The notes below the pieces were generated by a model, which did not search any database, had not been told where the DNA came from, and worked only from the letters and a program-made list of their open reading frames with translations. From an uncultured Lachnospiraceae bacterium (GTDB lineage: Bacteria; Bacillota; Clostridia; Lachnospirales; Lachnospiraceae): a DNA stretch of 64,000 bases. Position numbers and translations under genes: made by a program. Shown piece after piece: positions 32,831 to 41,311 of this stretch. How positions within the stretch are numbered: position 1 is the first letter of the stretch; every line of letters begins with the position of its first letter. The stretch spans positions 1 through 64,000 of the forward strand of contig CAJTPO010000021.1 in the NCBI GenBank assembly GCA_910578115.1, written 5' to 3'.

Positions 32831-34071
32831 TTCCTGAACACCACGCCTGAAATTCTGACCGCTGCACTTACTTCCCTGTTATCTATGTCCTCATTTGACA
32901 CATTTATACTGCACCGATAAGTGCCGGGAGCCTGCACCGTCAGATCCATCGTCGTACTCAAAACATTCCCGTCTCCGTCAGTCCATATTATTCTGTCTTC
33001 ATTCTGCCATGCAAGATTCCCATATGCATCTCTTTCTTCCAATGCAGCTTCCAGTTTAATCGCTTTGTCTGTGTAATCCGTATCCGTCCCATGTACAGAC
33101 AGCCTGGCATATACTGCATCCTTCAATCCACATATCAGATCATGATGCCAAATAGTTGTCGAAACCTCTGTCGAAGAAGTACATGTGCCGGGTGCTTCGT
33201 ATGTACCTCCATGATACTGGCATGTATAGTATCCGCCATGCCATGATCCACCACCCGGTTCGTCAGGATTCGGATACCAGGTAGACTCTGTCTTCACCAG
33301 CCCACTGTTACAATATTCAGTCTCCGTCTTAACTTCCTTATAGTTCTTATAACATCCGGAAACACCTTCTTTCTCCTGCTTCTTGCCCACATGCACATGT
33401 CCGATCTCCACGGCTGCTTCCTGCACTTCAAACAACGGATAGAGAAATTCCGGCACACGGCCCTCACTGCCGTCCCGCTTTCCCGCCTGATAAGCCTTGT
33501 CATTATCAGCTCCGTTGCCAAGCAGAAGCGTGCCATCCGCCCATGCCGCCTTACCACGCGAAATGTTATCCGCAGAAGCCGCCACATAATAATCCGTATA
33601 TTCTTCCACGCCTTCAATATGCATGGCAGCTTCAGGATTTAAAACCGACAATCCTTCTGGAACCTTTTGTGATTCTGCCACAGCCTGTGTGATCTCCGCC
33701 CATCCAAGCTGCGACAGATCCATCTCGCCCTGCACAGCATCCGGGTTTCTGTCAGGAACACTCCCTCCTTCCTGTCGTCTGAATTTCGTTCCAAGTTGCT
33801 GCAAAACTCCCACAGCTGCATTTTTCTTCTCCGTAACGCCGGCATGAATGCTATGCAAATCTGCTGCATCAATAACAGCCTGCTCATATCGGATGATTCC
33901 TCTGCTGGAAAATGTGCCTGACATATCGGCTGCCGCCAAAACCGTTTCACCTTCCGAAGCCCCTGACACTGCCATAATTGCGGACACTGCTGCCGCAATT
34001 CCAAAGGCACATCTTTTCATCATCTTCTGTCTATTTCTCACGATATCCGATCCACCTGCCTTCCTCATCAT
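32827..34071 (-). CDS. Secreted protein of unknown function, paralogue of the adjacent gene
   Basis: About 414 residues. Start uncertain: ATG 34071 (GAGG nearby, overlapping the upstream gene by 41 bp) or ATG 34023/34020 just before the signal peptide (MMKRCAFGIAAAVSAIMAVS). The first 200 residues resemble the upstream paralogue: SSRGIIRYEQAVIDAADL, QAVAESQKVPEG, SADNISRGKAAWADGTLLLG. The extra C-terminal half has a Cys/His/Tyr-rich stretch (about 265-340; GSWHGGYYTCQYHGG, TTIWHHDLICG) and an Ig-like end (APGTYRCSINVSN). Not recognised as a named family. Probably extracellular. Confidence 0.65.
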   Translation of the reverse strand: MMRKAGGSDIVRNRQKMMKRCAFGIAAAVSAIMAVSGASEGETVLAAADMSGTFSSRGIIRYEQAVIDAADLHSIHAGVTEKKNAAVGVLQQLGTKFRRQEGGSVPDRNPDAVQGEMDLSQLGWAEITQAVAESQKVPEGLSVLNPEAAMHIEGVEEYTDYYVAASADNISRGKAAWADGTLLLGNGADNDKAYQAGKRDGSEGRVPEFLYPLFEVQEAAVEIGHVHVGKKQEKEGVSGCYKNYKEVKTETEYCNSGLVKTESTWYPNPDEPGGGSWHGGYYTCQYHGGTYEAPGTCTSSTEVSTTIWHHDLICGLKDAVYARLSVHGTDTDYTDKAIKLEAALEERDAYGNLAWQNEDRIIWTDGDGNVLSTTMDLTVQAPGTYRCSINVSNEDIDNREVSAAVRISGVVFRN

Positions 34072-34750
34072 ATATCGCCTCATAATCCGTACATCCGCGG
34101 CCTTCCAGCCAGCCTCTGACATAATGCTCTATCAGATCCCTGTTGTTCCCCCGTGCCAGAGTACCATCCGCAAAAGCAGCCCTTCCCAGTGTCATATTAT
34201 CCGAACATGCCAGCGTCCACTTCTCCTCATAGCCTGTCGGAAGCTTCTGTGATTCTGACAGTGCCTGCAAAAGCATGTCGAAACTGACTGCCTGCAAGTC
34301 CTCCACGGCCTCCAATCGTCCGACCACGGCTGTTGCCTCCGGTTCTCTCGTGTACTGATAATTCCGGTTCTCTCCGGTCAGTTTGGTTCCGACGCCGCCA
34401 AGCGCCTGGGATAATCCCCCTTTGCCCTCAGCGGCATATTGAAAAAGCACTTGCAGATCCTGTGCATCCAGAATAACTTCCTGCCCCGTACTATCCGTAT
34501 AGCGGATCACGCCTTTGCTGTGAAACTGCCCGGCCTCTCCGGCAGCTTTCGCCTGTCCTCCCACAAGCATTACACATATGCCCACCGCACCGGCACACAG
34601 CATGATCACCTTTCTCACATATCTGACAGATTTTACTCTTGTACGGCTCCCCGTTAACCTGTTTATTCCCGATTTCCTGATTACGTCTCTGCGAATCTTT
34701 CTCCCTCGCAGCAGTCCTCTTCTGCCGGCTGTTTTTCTCTTCATTATCAT
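34031..34750 (-). CDS. Secreted or membrane-anchored protein, shorter paralogue
   Basis: 239 residues from ATG 34750, chosen for GGAGG at 5 nt. A very long, Arg/Lys-rich n-region of about 45 residues precedes a hydrophobic segment (VIMLCAGAVGICVMLVGGQA) with an AKA-type cleavage site. The mature part shares SKGVIRYTDSTGQEV, LSQALGGVGTKLTGE, LLQALSESQKLPTGYEE and CSDNMTLGRAAFADGTLARG with the downstream gene. It seems to be a one-domain version of the same module. It lies 32 bp after the coiled-coil gene; the three form an operon. Confidence 0.65.
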   Translation of the reverse strand: MIMKRKTAGRRGLLRGRKIRRDVIRKSGINRLTGSRTRVKSVRYVRKVIMLCAGAVGICVMLVGGQAKAAGEAGQFHSKGVIRYTDSTGQEVILDAQDLQVLFQYAAEGKGGLSQALGGVGTKLTGENRNYQYTREPEATAVVGRLEAVEDLQAVSFDMLLQALSESQKLPTGYEEKWTLACSDNMTLGRAAFADGTLARGNNRDLIEHYVRGWLEGRGCTDYEAIYDEEGRWIGYREK

Positions 34751-34782
34751 TCTTTCCTCCATTCCGCTTAAATTTTCCTTCC

Positions 34783-35778
34783 CTACTCTGTATATGGTTC
34801 CAGATAAAGGGTATTACTCCCCGCGTCATAGCGGTATTTCAAGGTGTTTGAAGTCAGGCCCTGCAGCCGATTCTCCATCATTCCCAACCGGTCTTCCACG
34901 GACCCTACTTTATTTTCTACCGTACCCAGCTGATTTTCCACGGTGCCTAACTGGTTTTCTACCGTACCCAACTGATTTTCCACGGTGCCTAATTGATTTT
35001 CCACGGCTCCCAGCTGGTTTTCTATCGAGGTGAGCTGATTCAACAGAACATCCAATTGACGATTGACTGCAGTCATATTCTTATCAATGGCATTCTTCAA
35101 CGTCTTCTTCACATCCTCTATGCCGGCCCAGAGCTTAACGTCCTCCTCCTGCAATGCCGCGATCTTTGCATACAGATTCGAAATATCCGTCTGCGTTTTC
35201 TCCATATCCTGACGGATCTCCAGGATCTGCTGCTGGATCATGGGAATTGTTTTCTGATCCATGACCTGAACGATATCGATCAGGTCATATAATTTCGTCT
35301 CTGTCAGCTTCAGATTCTGCACAATAGAGGTGATATCTGCATGAAGGTTTTCTATCTGTTTCAAAATCGATTGATCCCCTTCCTGATACTGTATAATCGT
35401 TTCTGACAGATTCTTCTCGACCTGTGTCATGGAGTTTAAAAGCTCTTCCACCTTTTCGCTCAGATGATCAATATTCTCCAAATATTCCTGACGGAGCAGT
35501 TCCTGCCCATCATTTTGGGCCATATATTCTTCCGCCTTCTCTTCAAAGGTTTCCACTATAAGCGTATCATCCTCTTCAAAAGCAGCTTCCAGCTCGTCCT
35601 CCTCCTGCTTCTGCCTGCGCTCCCGAACCGTATAGGACCACAACAGTAACAGCAAAAGAACTATAATCACTACCGCCACTGCCCCAATGATCACTACTGA
35701 CAGCTGGCTCTCACGTCTTTCAGGGTCATTCCTCCTCTCGCTTAGATAGTCGGAAATCTTCGTCATAAAGTCTTTCAT
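34783..35778 (-). CDS. Single-pass membrane protein with long extracellular coiled coil
   Basis: 331 residues. Cytoplasmic N-terminus of about 26 residues, one membrane helix (about 27-48), an acidic juxtamembrane region, then nearly continuous coiled coil to about residue 304. Residues 253-304 are seven perfect heptads of the type ENQLGTV, encoded by 21-bp DNA repeats (34867-35022). The last 27 residues (LKYRYDAGSNTLYLEPYTE at the end) look like a small terminal domain. First gene of the three-gene secreted locus. A stalk or scaffold role is inferred. Confidence 0.7.
   Translation of the reverse strand: MKDFMTKISDYLSERRNDPERRESQLSVVIIGAVAVVIIVLLLLLLWSYTVRERRQKQEEDELEAAFEEDDTLIVETFEEKAEEYMAQNDGQELLRQEYLENIDHLSEKVEELLNSMTQVEKNLSETIIQYQEGDQSILKQIENLHADITSIVQNLKLTETKLYDLIDIVQVMDQKTIPMIQQQILEIRQDMEKTQTDISNLYAKIAALQEEDVKLWAGIEDVKKTLKNAIDKNMTAVNRQLDVLLNQLTSIENQLGAVENQLGTVENQLGTVENQLGTVENQLGTVENKVGSVEDRLGMMENRLQGLTSNTLKYRYDAGSNTLYLEPYTE
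34867..35022 (-). repeat. 21-bp tandem repeats coding for ENQLGTV heptads
   Basis: Seven near-identical 21-bp units within the coiled-coil gene. Alternate units alternate codon choice, suggesting duplication of a 42-bp pair. Confidence 0.8.
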
Positions 35779-35975
35779 AAAACATCCTTTCCTCTCATTA
35801 TATTATTGGTTTATTAGATGCAACATTTGGAAATCAGCGGCGATATGCCTTAGACCCGCGCCGTACGATACACGGAATAAAGTATACTTTAAAATGAATC
35901 CAAAGATTGTATAGATACGATAACAGAAGACCCACCGTTTTACAATACCGGAATAATGCACAAATTTTTTGTTGT

Positions 35976-36019
35976 AAAAAAGTCAGAATACCTCTTTAAC
36001 CCAGATGTATCCTGACTTT
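35976..36019 (-). terminator. Terminator after map
   Basis: Minus-strand AAAGTCAGGATAC...GTATTCTGACTTTTTT, a 12-13-bp stem with a T-run, 40 bp beyond the map stop codon. Confidence 0.85.
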
Positions 36020-36058
36020 AACCCATACAAACGAAATTCCGCGCATATTTACTTTTGA

Positions 36059-36931
36059 TTAATAAGTCAATATCTCGTATCCCTCTTCCGTTACTGCTAC
36101 AGTCACCTCCCACTGTGCAGACGGCTTTCCATCCTCCGTATATACCGTCCAGCCATCTTCATCATCAATATAGATGTCGGCTTTTCCCATATTTACCATC
36201 GGTTCTATCGTAAATACCATACCCGGAACCATCAGCATCTCTGTTCCTCTTCTGGTCACATAGCTGACAAATGGCTCCTCATGAAACTCCAGACCGACGC
36301 CGTGCCCACCGATCTCCCGGACAATAGAATAGCCGTTCGCCTGCGCATGATCATTGATCGCCTGTGCCATATCTCCCAGAAAGTTCCAGGGTTTCACCTG
36401 CTCCAATCCTACATCGATGCACTCTCTTGCCACCTGCACCAGCTTCCGAGTCTCCTGTGGCACATTCCCCAGCATAAACATCCTTGAAGAGTCTGAAAAG
36501 TATCCATTATAGATCGTAGATACGTCCACATTCACGATATCACCGTCCTGCAGCACTCTCTCGGAATCCGGAATTCCATGACAGACCACCTCATTGATAG
36601 AAGTACACACGCTCCTGGGAAATCCTTCATAACCAAGGGTCGCCGAAATTCCCCCCATCTGCTTTGTCATATCAACCACAATCCTGTCGATTTCTTCCGT
36701 ACTCATGCCGATATGAATTCTTTTTGCAATTTCATCCAGAATCGCAATATTTAACTTGCTGCTCTGCCTGATCCCCTCTATCTGTTCCGGAGATTTTATA
36801 ATATCATGATCAGGTACAATATGCCTCTGCAATGCATAATGCTCAATCTTCTCATCAAAAGCCATGTGACACGTCTTATATTTTCTACCACTTCCGCACC
36901 AGCAGTGATCATTTCTTCCTAATTTTTTCAT
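36059..36931 (-). CDS. map: Methionine aminopeptidase type I with N-terminal SEC-C zinc motif
   Basis: 290 residues. An N-terminal SEC-C-like motif (GRNDHCWCGSGRKYKTCH, residues 4-21) precedes the catalytic pita-bread domain. Metal ligands are visible in VNVDVSTIYNGYFSDSSRMF (two Asp), GHGVGLEFHEEP (His) and FTIEPMVN (Glu), plus a final Glu in QWEVTVAVTEEG. It removes N-terminal Met from nascent proteins. The SEC-C extension, as in many Firmicutes and mycobacterial MetAPs, may aid ribosome association. Confidence 0.95.
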   Translation of the reverse strand: MKKLGRNDHCWCGSGRKYKTCHMAFDEKIEHYALQRHIVPDHDIIKSPEQIEGIRQSSKLNIAILDEIAKRIHIGMSTEEIDRIVVDMTKQMGGISATLGYEGFPRSVCTSINEVVCHGIPDSERVLQDGDIVNVDVSTIYNGYFSDSSRMFMLGNVPQETRKLVQVARECIDVGLEQVKPWNFLGDMAQAINDHAQANGYSIVREIGGHGVGLEFHEEPFVSYVTRRGTEMLMVPGMVFTIEPMVNMGKADIYIDDEDGWTVYTEDGKPSAQWEVTVAVTEEGYEILTY

Positions 36932-37177
36932 TATCTTCGTTCTTCCTTTCGACAGAGCAGGCTAAGTGCCTCATTCCCCTAATACATACTACTCCCTACT
37001 GCACTAATTTTCAAGTTCTGTCGTAAAATGATCAAATTAACGTATCCCATATAAATATTAACACTTGCTTTATTCTCAATCCATATTTTACCATTTTATA
37101 TTCGTATTGTTTATTCAGATTTCTTTTGCTGTAAAATTACTATAAAATCAAGGCATATTTATTTCTACAAAAGATAA

Positions 37178-37239
37178 GCAGCAGTACACAGTGAGCATTT
37201 TACCTTTACCATTCACAAATACTCACGTGAATGTGCTGC
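37178..37239 (+). promoter_or_regulatory. Hairpin in the leader of XRE regulator 1
   Basis: GCAGCA...TGCTGC arms, with further pairing of CAC/GTG and TGAG/CTCA inside, form a stem of about 62 nt ending 5 nt before the Shine-Dalgarno. The twin gene has a hairpin at the same place with different sequence (37839-37888). The rest of the 323-bp gap (36932-37177) is AT-rich; no gene seen. Confidence 0.55.
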
Positions 37240-37254
37240 GTACCGGAGAGAAAT

Positions 37255-37614
37255 ATGAGATTTGGGTCATTACTTGCAGAACTACGCAAAGAACGGGGTA
37301 TTTTGCAAAAGGAAGTGGCATCCTGTTTGAATGTAACTGTTGCTACCATATCCAACTATGAAAACGGCGTTCATACACCCGACTTTGAAACACTTGTCAA
37401 GCTGGCAGATTTCTTTGATGTATCTACTGACTATCTGTTGCAAAGAACAGACTACAAGGCAGGTATAAACACATTGAATGAACAGCTTTTTGTCAACTAT
37501 ACCGTAAGCGATCTTTTGAATGCGATCATTAAATTGGATCCGCGTAGTATGGAATCGTTGGTTGATTACTATGAATTGTTGTCGTTGCGTAATTCTTCGA
37601 AACATGTAATATAG
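37255..37614 (+). CDS. XRE-family helix-turn-helix regulator 1
   Basis: 119 residues from ATG 37255 (GGAGAG at 5 nt). N-terminal HTH (about 6-60): LLAELRKERGILQKEVASCL, NVTVATISNYENGVHTPDFE, then LADFFDVSTDYLLQRTDY. The C-terminal 45 residues (YTVSDLLNAIIKLDPRSMES) are shared with the twin gene at 37910 and may mediate dimerisation. No partner toxin or phage gene is adjacent. About 60% identical to its twin. Confidence 0.88.
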   Translation: MRFGSLLAELRKERGILQKEVASCLNVTVATISNYENGVHTPDFETLVKLADFFDVSTDYLLQRTDYKAGINTLNEQLFVNYTVSDLLNAIIKLDPRSMESLVDYYELLSLRNSSKHVI

Positions 37615-37838
37615 AGTGTATTTGTTTGGGAGTACTGGAATTCATCAAAATTTCAGCTACTCCTTTATTGTTGTGCATTTTATTTTAGTAAAATTATCAT
37701 GTTGAAGATTTTTTCAATTTAACAGTTCATTAATTATTTTCCAGTTTTTTCCATTTTTTATTCTTATAGTTTAATCTTGTTCCCATTATAATGAAATTAT
37801 CCTAAAATCAGATAAAATGACATTTTACTACAAAAGAC

Positions 37839-37888
37839 GGGCATAAAGTACTTATCATGTGCAATCTGAGCACCATGTACTTATGCTC
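37839..37888 (+). promoter_or_regulatory. Hairpin in the leader of XRE regulator 2
   Basis: GGGCATAAAGTAC pairs with GTACTTATGCTC, and CATGTGC with GCACCATG inside. It ends about 9 nt before the GGGAG of the gene. A candidate TATAAT lies about 50 bp upstream. Structure is kept relative to regulator 1 while sequence differs. Confidence 0.55.
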
Positions 37889-37909
37889 GTTGTGTGCGGG
37901 AGACGATTT

Positions 37910-38350
37910 ATGAAACTTGGAGAATTATTGGCAAGCCTGCGCAAAGAAAAGAACATTCTTCAGAAAGAAGTGGCAGCTTACCTGAACGTGACCGTGGCAA
38001 CAATATCAAACTACGAGAAGGGTGTTCATTCGCCTGATTATGAGACTCTTGTCAAACTGGCTGATTTCTTCGACGTATCCACAGATTATCTGCTACAACG
38101 CACAGATTACAGAGCAAGTATCACTTTATTGAATAAACCGCTTGTACGCGATTTTACCGTTAGTGACCTGCTTAATACGGTTATGACGCTGGATCAGCAG
38201 AATCTGAAATCTCTGTTGGATTATTATGAGCTTCTGACTTTGCGCAATACCATGCAGCGTATAAGGAAGGGTGACGAGCCCCTTGTGGATTTATTACAGG
38301 AACTTGAAACTCAGAGACAGCTTCTTCCTTTTCCCATCGAATTACAGTAG
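37910..38350 (+). CDS. XRE-family helix-turn-helix regulator 2
   Basis: 146 residues from ATG 37910 (GGGAG site). HTH domain LLASLRKEKNILQKEVAAYL, NVTVATISNYEKGVHSPDYE, then the same LADFFDVSTDYLLQRTDY block as regulator 1. Its C-terminus is about 27 residues longer (RKGDEPLVDLLQELETQRQL). The two genes lie in tandem 295 bp apart and are evidently a duplication. Targets unknown; autoregulation or control of the nearby duplicated modules is possible. Confidence 0.88.
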   Translation: MKLGELLASLRKEKNILQKEVAAYLNVTVATISNYEKGVHSPDYETLVKLADFFDVSTDYLLQRTDYRASITLLNKPLVRDFTVSDLLNTVMTLDQQNLKSLLDYYELLTLRNTMQRIRKGDEPLVDLLQELETQRQLLPFPIELQ

Positions 38351-38850
38351 CCGTCTAATACACTTTGGCGGTGTGAGATATTTTATACTAATGTGAGTTC
38401 TGTTTTTGTTCAGCATGCACAGCATGGTGTTTGTTTTTGGTGAATGTAATATTTGTTGCGAATATACATACTATTGTAGTCCACGATAATTACCGCTGCC
38501 TTACACGCAGGATAAATTTTCATGTGCAAGAAGACTAAATGCGGCGATGCCGGCAGTATTATCGATGGAAGAGGTCGCGGCAGATGGAAATTAAGACGAG
38601 TGTAAGACACAGAGATTTATCATGTTATCATGGGTTATACTGGTTTTGGACGGGTTGAATAAATCAGAACAACAGCTGGATGAGAGCTGACTGAGGAATG
38701 GATAATTCAAAGATCTGTAGGATTGGGCTTTAGATGGAAATTTTTGGGGAAGAGCTATGTAATTTCAGGGAAGTGTTGGCAGATGCATTAGGCTTCATTA
38801 TAGCCTGATTATGGTTTGATTATGTTATTGTTTGTTCTGTTAAACCGGAC
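38351..38850. other. Gene-free stretch between XRE regulator 2 and the palindromic element
   Basis: No supported gene. A 66-codon minus-strand frame (38410-38610) has no good ribosome binding site and no recognisable features. A GGGTTGAATAAAT near 38653 resembles the start of the 25-bp repeat near the kdpE-like gene. Possibly decayed sequence. Confidence 0.4.
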
Positions 38851-39002
38851 GCGACGGACATCATCAGATTGTCGTAAGGGCCCGCTTCCGCTCGGTTCCA
38901 AACGCAACGGTACTAAGCTCGTGAGTTGCCCTGCAACTCATAACCTCGCTAAGTGCCGGCGTTTTCCAACGTCCCTTTAGACAATCAGATAATATCCGCC
39001 GC
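38851..39002. repeat. 152-bp palindromic non-coding element
   Basis: Terminal 30-bp arms (38851-38880 and 38973-39002) are complementary at 24 of 30 positions. Inside, AACGC/GCGTT, CGGTACT/AGTGCCG and GAGTTG-CCCTG-CAACTC nest in order, so the whole element folds into one long hairpin. It is far more GC-rich than the surrounding AT-rich sequence and has no reading frame. It could be a non-autonomous mobile element (MITE) or a structured RNA. Confidence 0.7.
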
Positions 39003-39055
39003 TGTTAATAGCATCAATTCAATTAATAACTAAATTCAAATAGAGCGAAGATATT

Positions 39056-40480
39056 TTATTCAATAACAGTCCCTTTAATTTGAAGCTCCCTAGAGCTATC
39101 TAAATTTGTTACGAAGAAATAGTATTTACCTTTTATCATAATTGGGAAATCATGCTTCATGGATCCTTTTCCTTCTTCATATCTCATATGTTCATTCGGA
39201 TCTTTGATCCCCATTTGATAGCTTATATCGTCTGGTCTTCCCACTATCGTAATAGTAACCGTATCTCCAACTTCTCTCAAAAATCCTGAACTTATCCCAG
39301 TCTTCCCCGGCTTAAGCGACCAATCAATACCTGAAAAATCACCTATCGGCTTAACGTCCTCTTCTCCCATTATAATCACATCATCTGGATTCAAGTCATA
39401 TATCCTAGTAAACTCTTTAATTACTTCACTATCACTCGTCGTAGTTTCACTCGGCATAAAATGTTCAACATTATCATTATCTTCCTCCCTAATATCTGTT
39501 GCTTCGGCTGCAATCGTATATACCTTCGTCATTCCATCTCCAGCTGCCAAAGATGTTATGCTACTCCCAAACAGAAAACATAATGACAACATCAGAGCTG
39601 TCTTATTCTTAATTTCTCCATGTTCATGGTACCTTCTCATACAACGCACTCTCTTCTCGTACTCACCTATCGAATCCGCCAACGTAAACAGGTCATACCG
39701 TTCCCTTTTCTGTTCTTCAGCCAGCACTTTTAATATCGTCCGGAAATATTCTTTCTCACTGAATGACTCGACACCTTCTTGACATGCCCGTCTATCACAA
39801 TATTCCTCGCACGCCAGACTCAACTGACTCAACATCATCGGCACAAATGGATTAATCGAATGCAACAGTGATACAATACAACTTACTGTTCCCACATAGA
39901 GATCCCGATTCAGATAATGGCATAACTCATGATAGAGAATGACAGCTGTCTCCTCTCTCGTATATCGTTCTAGCGGAATCACCACCGCGTAACCATGCCA
40001 ATAAATCATATATGGCATCCTTATTAAATCGTTTCGATACAGAGACACCTTACCTCCTATGCCCATCTGATCACAAATTTTCTCAAACATCTCTTGTGTC
40101 TCTATATCCTCTTCTGGAATGTTACCATTAAATACTCTCATTCGCTGACAGCGCATATACAACTTGCGCGCTAAAAGCACCATGAACGAAAATATCCATA
40201 CAAATCCCAATATTGCAAACACTTTCTGCATTGTGGGAGTATTATAAAACAAATTAATAGTTCCGCCTGCCGTCGACATTCTCAAGCGCTCTCGTATATA
40301 CAATACAGTATACACACATGGCAACAGAAAGGCCCACTGTGTTATCCGCATTTGCAACCTCAGCACCCTGATATCATTTCTCGCCCATATCCTCCCAAAC
40401 ACAAGGCCCGTCAAATAAAATATGCTTCCTGTAATTGTCGTAAGTGTCAGTAATACGAACAGGTTATTCATCCAATCCAT
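39056..40480 (-). CDS. BlaR1/MecR1-type M56 membrane metallopeptidase, copy 1
   Basis: 474 residues from ATG 40480. Four membrane helices: about 8-28, 46-64, 90-108 and one near 300. Zinc protease motif YHELCHYLNRDLY with downstream ECEEYCDRRA-type Glu region (LACEEYCDRRACQEG) matches peptidase M56. Unlike BlaR1/MecR1, the C-terminal extracellular part (about 325-474) is not a penicillin-binding domain but a short acidic linker plus a beta-rich domain (DWSLKPGKTG, VTITIVG, YYFFVTNLDSSRELQIKGTV). It presumably senses an unknown envelope signal and cleaves the repressor. Overlaps blaI-like copy 1 by 17 bp. Confidence 0.85.
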   Translation of the reverse strand: MDWMNNLFVLLTLTTITGSIFYLTGLVFGRIWARNDIRVLRLQMRITQWAFLLPCVYTVLYIRERLRMSTAGGTINLFYNTPTMQKVFAILGFVWIFSFMVLLARKLYMRCQRMRVFNGNIPEEDIETQEMFEKICDQMGIGGKVSLYRNDLIRMPYMIYWHGYAVVIPLERYTREETAVILYHELCHYLNRDLYVGTVSCIVSLLHSINPFVPMMLSQLSLACEEYCDRRACQEGVESFSEKEYFRTILKVLAEEQKRERYDLFTLADSIGEYEKRVRCMRRYHEHGEIKNKTALMLSLCFLFGSSITSLAAGDGMTKVYTIAAEATDIREEDNDNVEHFMPSETTTSDSEVIKEFTRIYDLNPDDVIIMGEEDVKPIGDFSGIDWSLKPGKTGISSGFLREVGDTVTITIVGRPDDISYQMGIKDPNEHMRYEEGKGSMKHDFPIMIKGKYYFFVTNLDSSRELQIKGTVIE

Positions 40481-40844
40481 CAATCAGTCTGTGAATCCTT
40501 TCGATCTCATCCTGTCGTAATGGCCTCCCTTGTGCCAATGCACACAAAAACTCATCTGCATTACTGTGATTCCAGAAATCCACGTAGTCATTTGTCAACT
40601 GCCCCTTGTACTCTTCCAAAGGGATCAATATTTGATAAAAGAACACGCGTCCCTGACGGTAATGCCTCAGATACCCCTTCCGCACCAGCCGGGCCAGAAA
40701 CGTAGATACCGTCTGCGGCTTCCAATCTTTGTGGTACTTATCGTTCACACGCTGCATGATTTCCATCAGACTCAGCTCATCCTCTGCATCCCATACCGTC
40801 TTCATTACCAACTGCTCACAATCCGTTAGACTCGCCAGTGTCAT
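40464..40844 (-). CDS. BlaI/MecI-family repressor, copy 1
   Basis: 126 residues from ATG 40844 (AGGAGG at good spacing; an upstream start at 40868 lacks one). Winged-helix N-terminus (LTDCEQLVMKTVWDAEDELS, QTVSTFLARLVRKGYLRHYR) and a helical dimerisation C-terminus. Differs from copy 2 at only five positions by eye, so both repressors should bind the same operators. Cotranscribed and coupled with its M56 partner. Confidence 0.93.
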   Translation of the reverse strand: MTLASLTDCEQLVMKTVWDAEDELSLMEIMQRVNDKYHKDWKPQTVSTFLARLVRKGYLRHYRQGRVFFYQILIPLEEYKGQLTNDYVDFWNHSNADEFLCALAQGRPLRQDEIERIHRLIDGLDE

Positions 40845-40882
40845 ATCTGCCTCCTGTATTCTCCACAAATAGCATTGTAGTT

Positions 40883-41007
40883 ATAGTATTTGAAATTTCA
40901 TCATACTTCATATACTATTTTATTGTTCATGGAATAGCAAGTATTTTTTTAGGCAAAATGACTGTAAAAATAAACTGTTTGTGTAGTTATCTCGACAGGT
41001 TTCGACA
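40883..41007 (-). promoter_or_regulatory. Promoter, inverted-repeat operator and Spo0A-like boxes of module 1
   Basis: Minus strand: -35 TTGCTA (40940-40935), 17 bp, -10 TAGTAT (40917-40912). ATAGTATTTGAA (40883-40894) and TTCATATACTAT (40907-40918) form an inverted repeat covering the -10. About 50 bp upstream of the -35 lie TGTCGAA (41007-41001) and TGTCGAG (40997-40991), matching the Spo0A box TGNCGAA. All elements recur upstream of copy 2. The rest of the 468-bp gap (41008-41311) is AT-rich with no gene seen. Confidence 0.65.
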
Positions 41008-41311
41008 TATTTTCAGTAAAAATACTTATATAAGCAAAATATTTTACACCTATAATTCATTTTAAAAGGTTAATATTGGCAATAAGTATTTTAACTCAAA
41101 TTAGAGTTCATGTTTCGTTTTAACATTAATTTGTTTTATCCAGCAAAAAACATACTTATATAGAATTTGATTATTACCCAACATTAAAATTCATCATTAT
41201 AAAACAGAGAGTATCACAGACACCTACGTTCTCGACTACTCCCTGCTTTACTAATTTATCCTATAATAAATGCAATTCCTCATGCACCTATCAACTTACA
41301 TACATACTGTC

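Noticed and set aside
38410..38610. 66-codon minus-strand frame
   Set aside because: No Shine-Dalgarno, no hydrophobic or domain pattern, in a stretch that looks non-coding.
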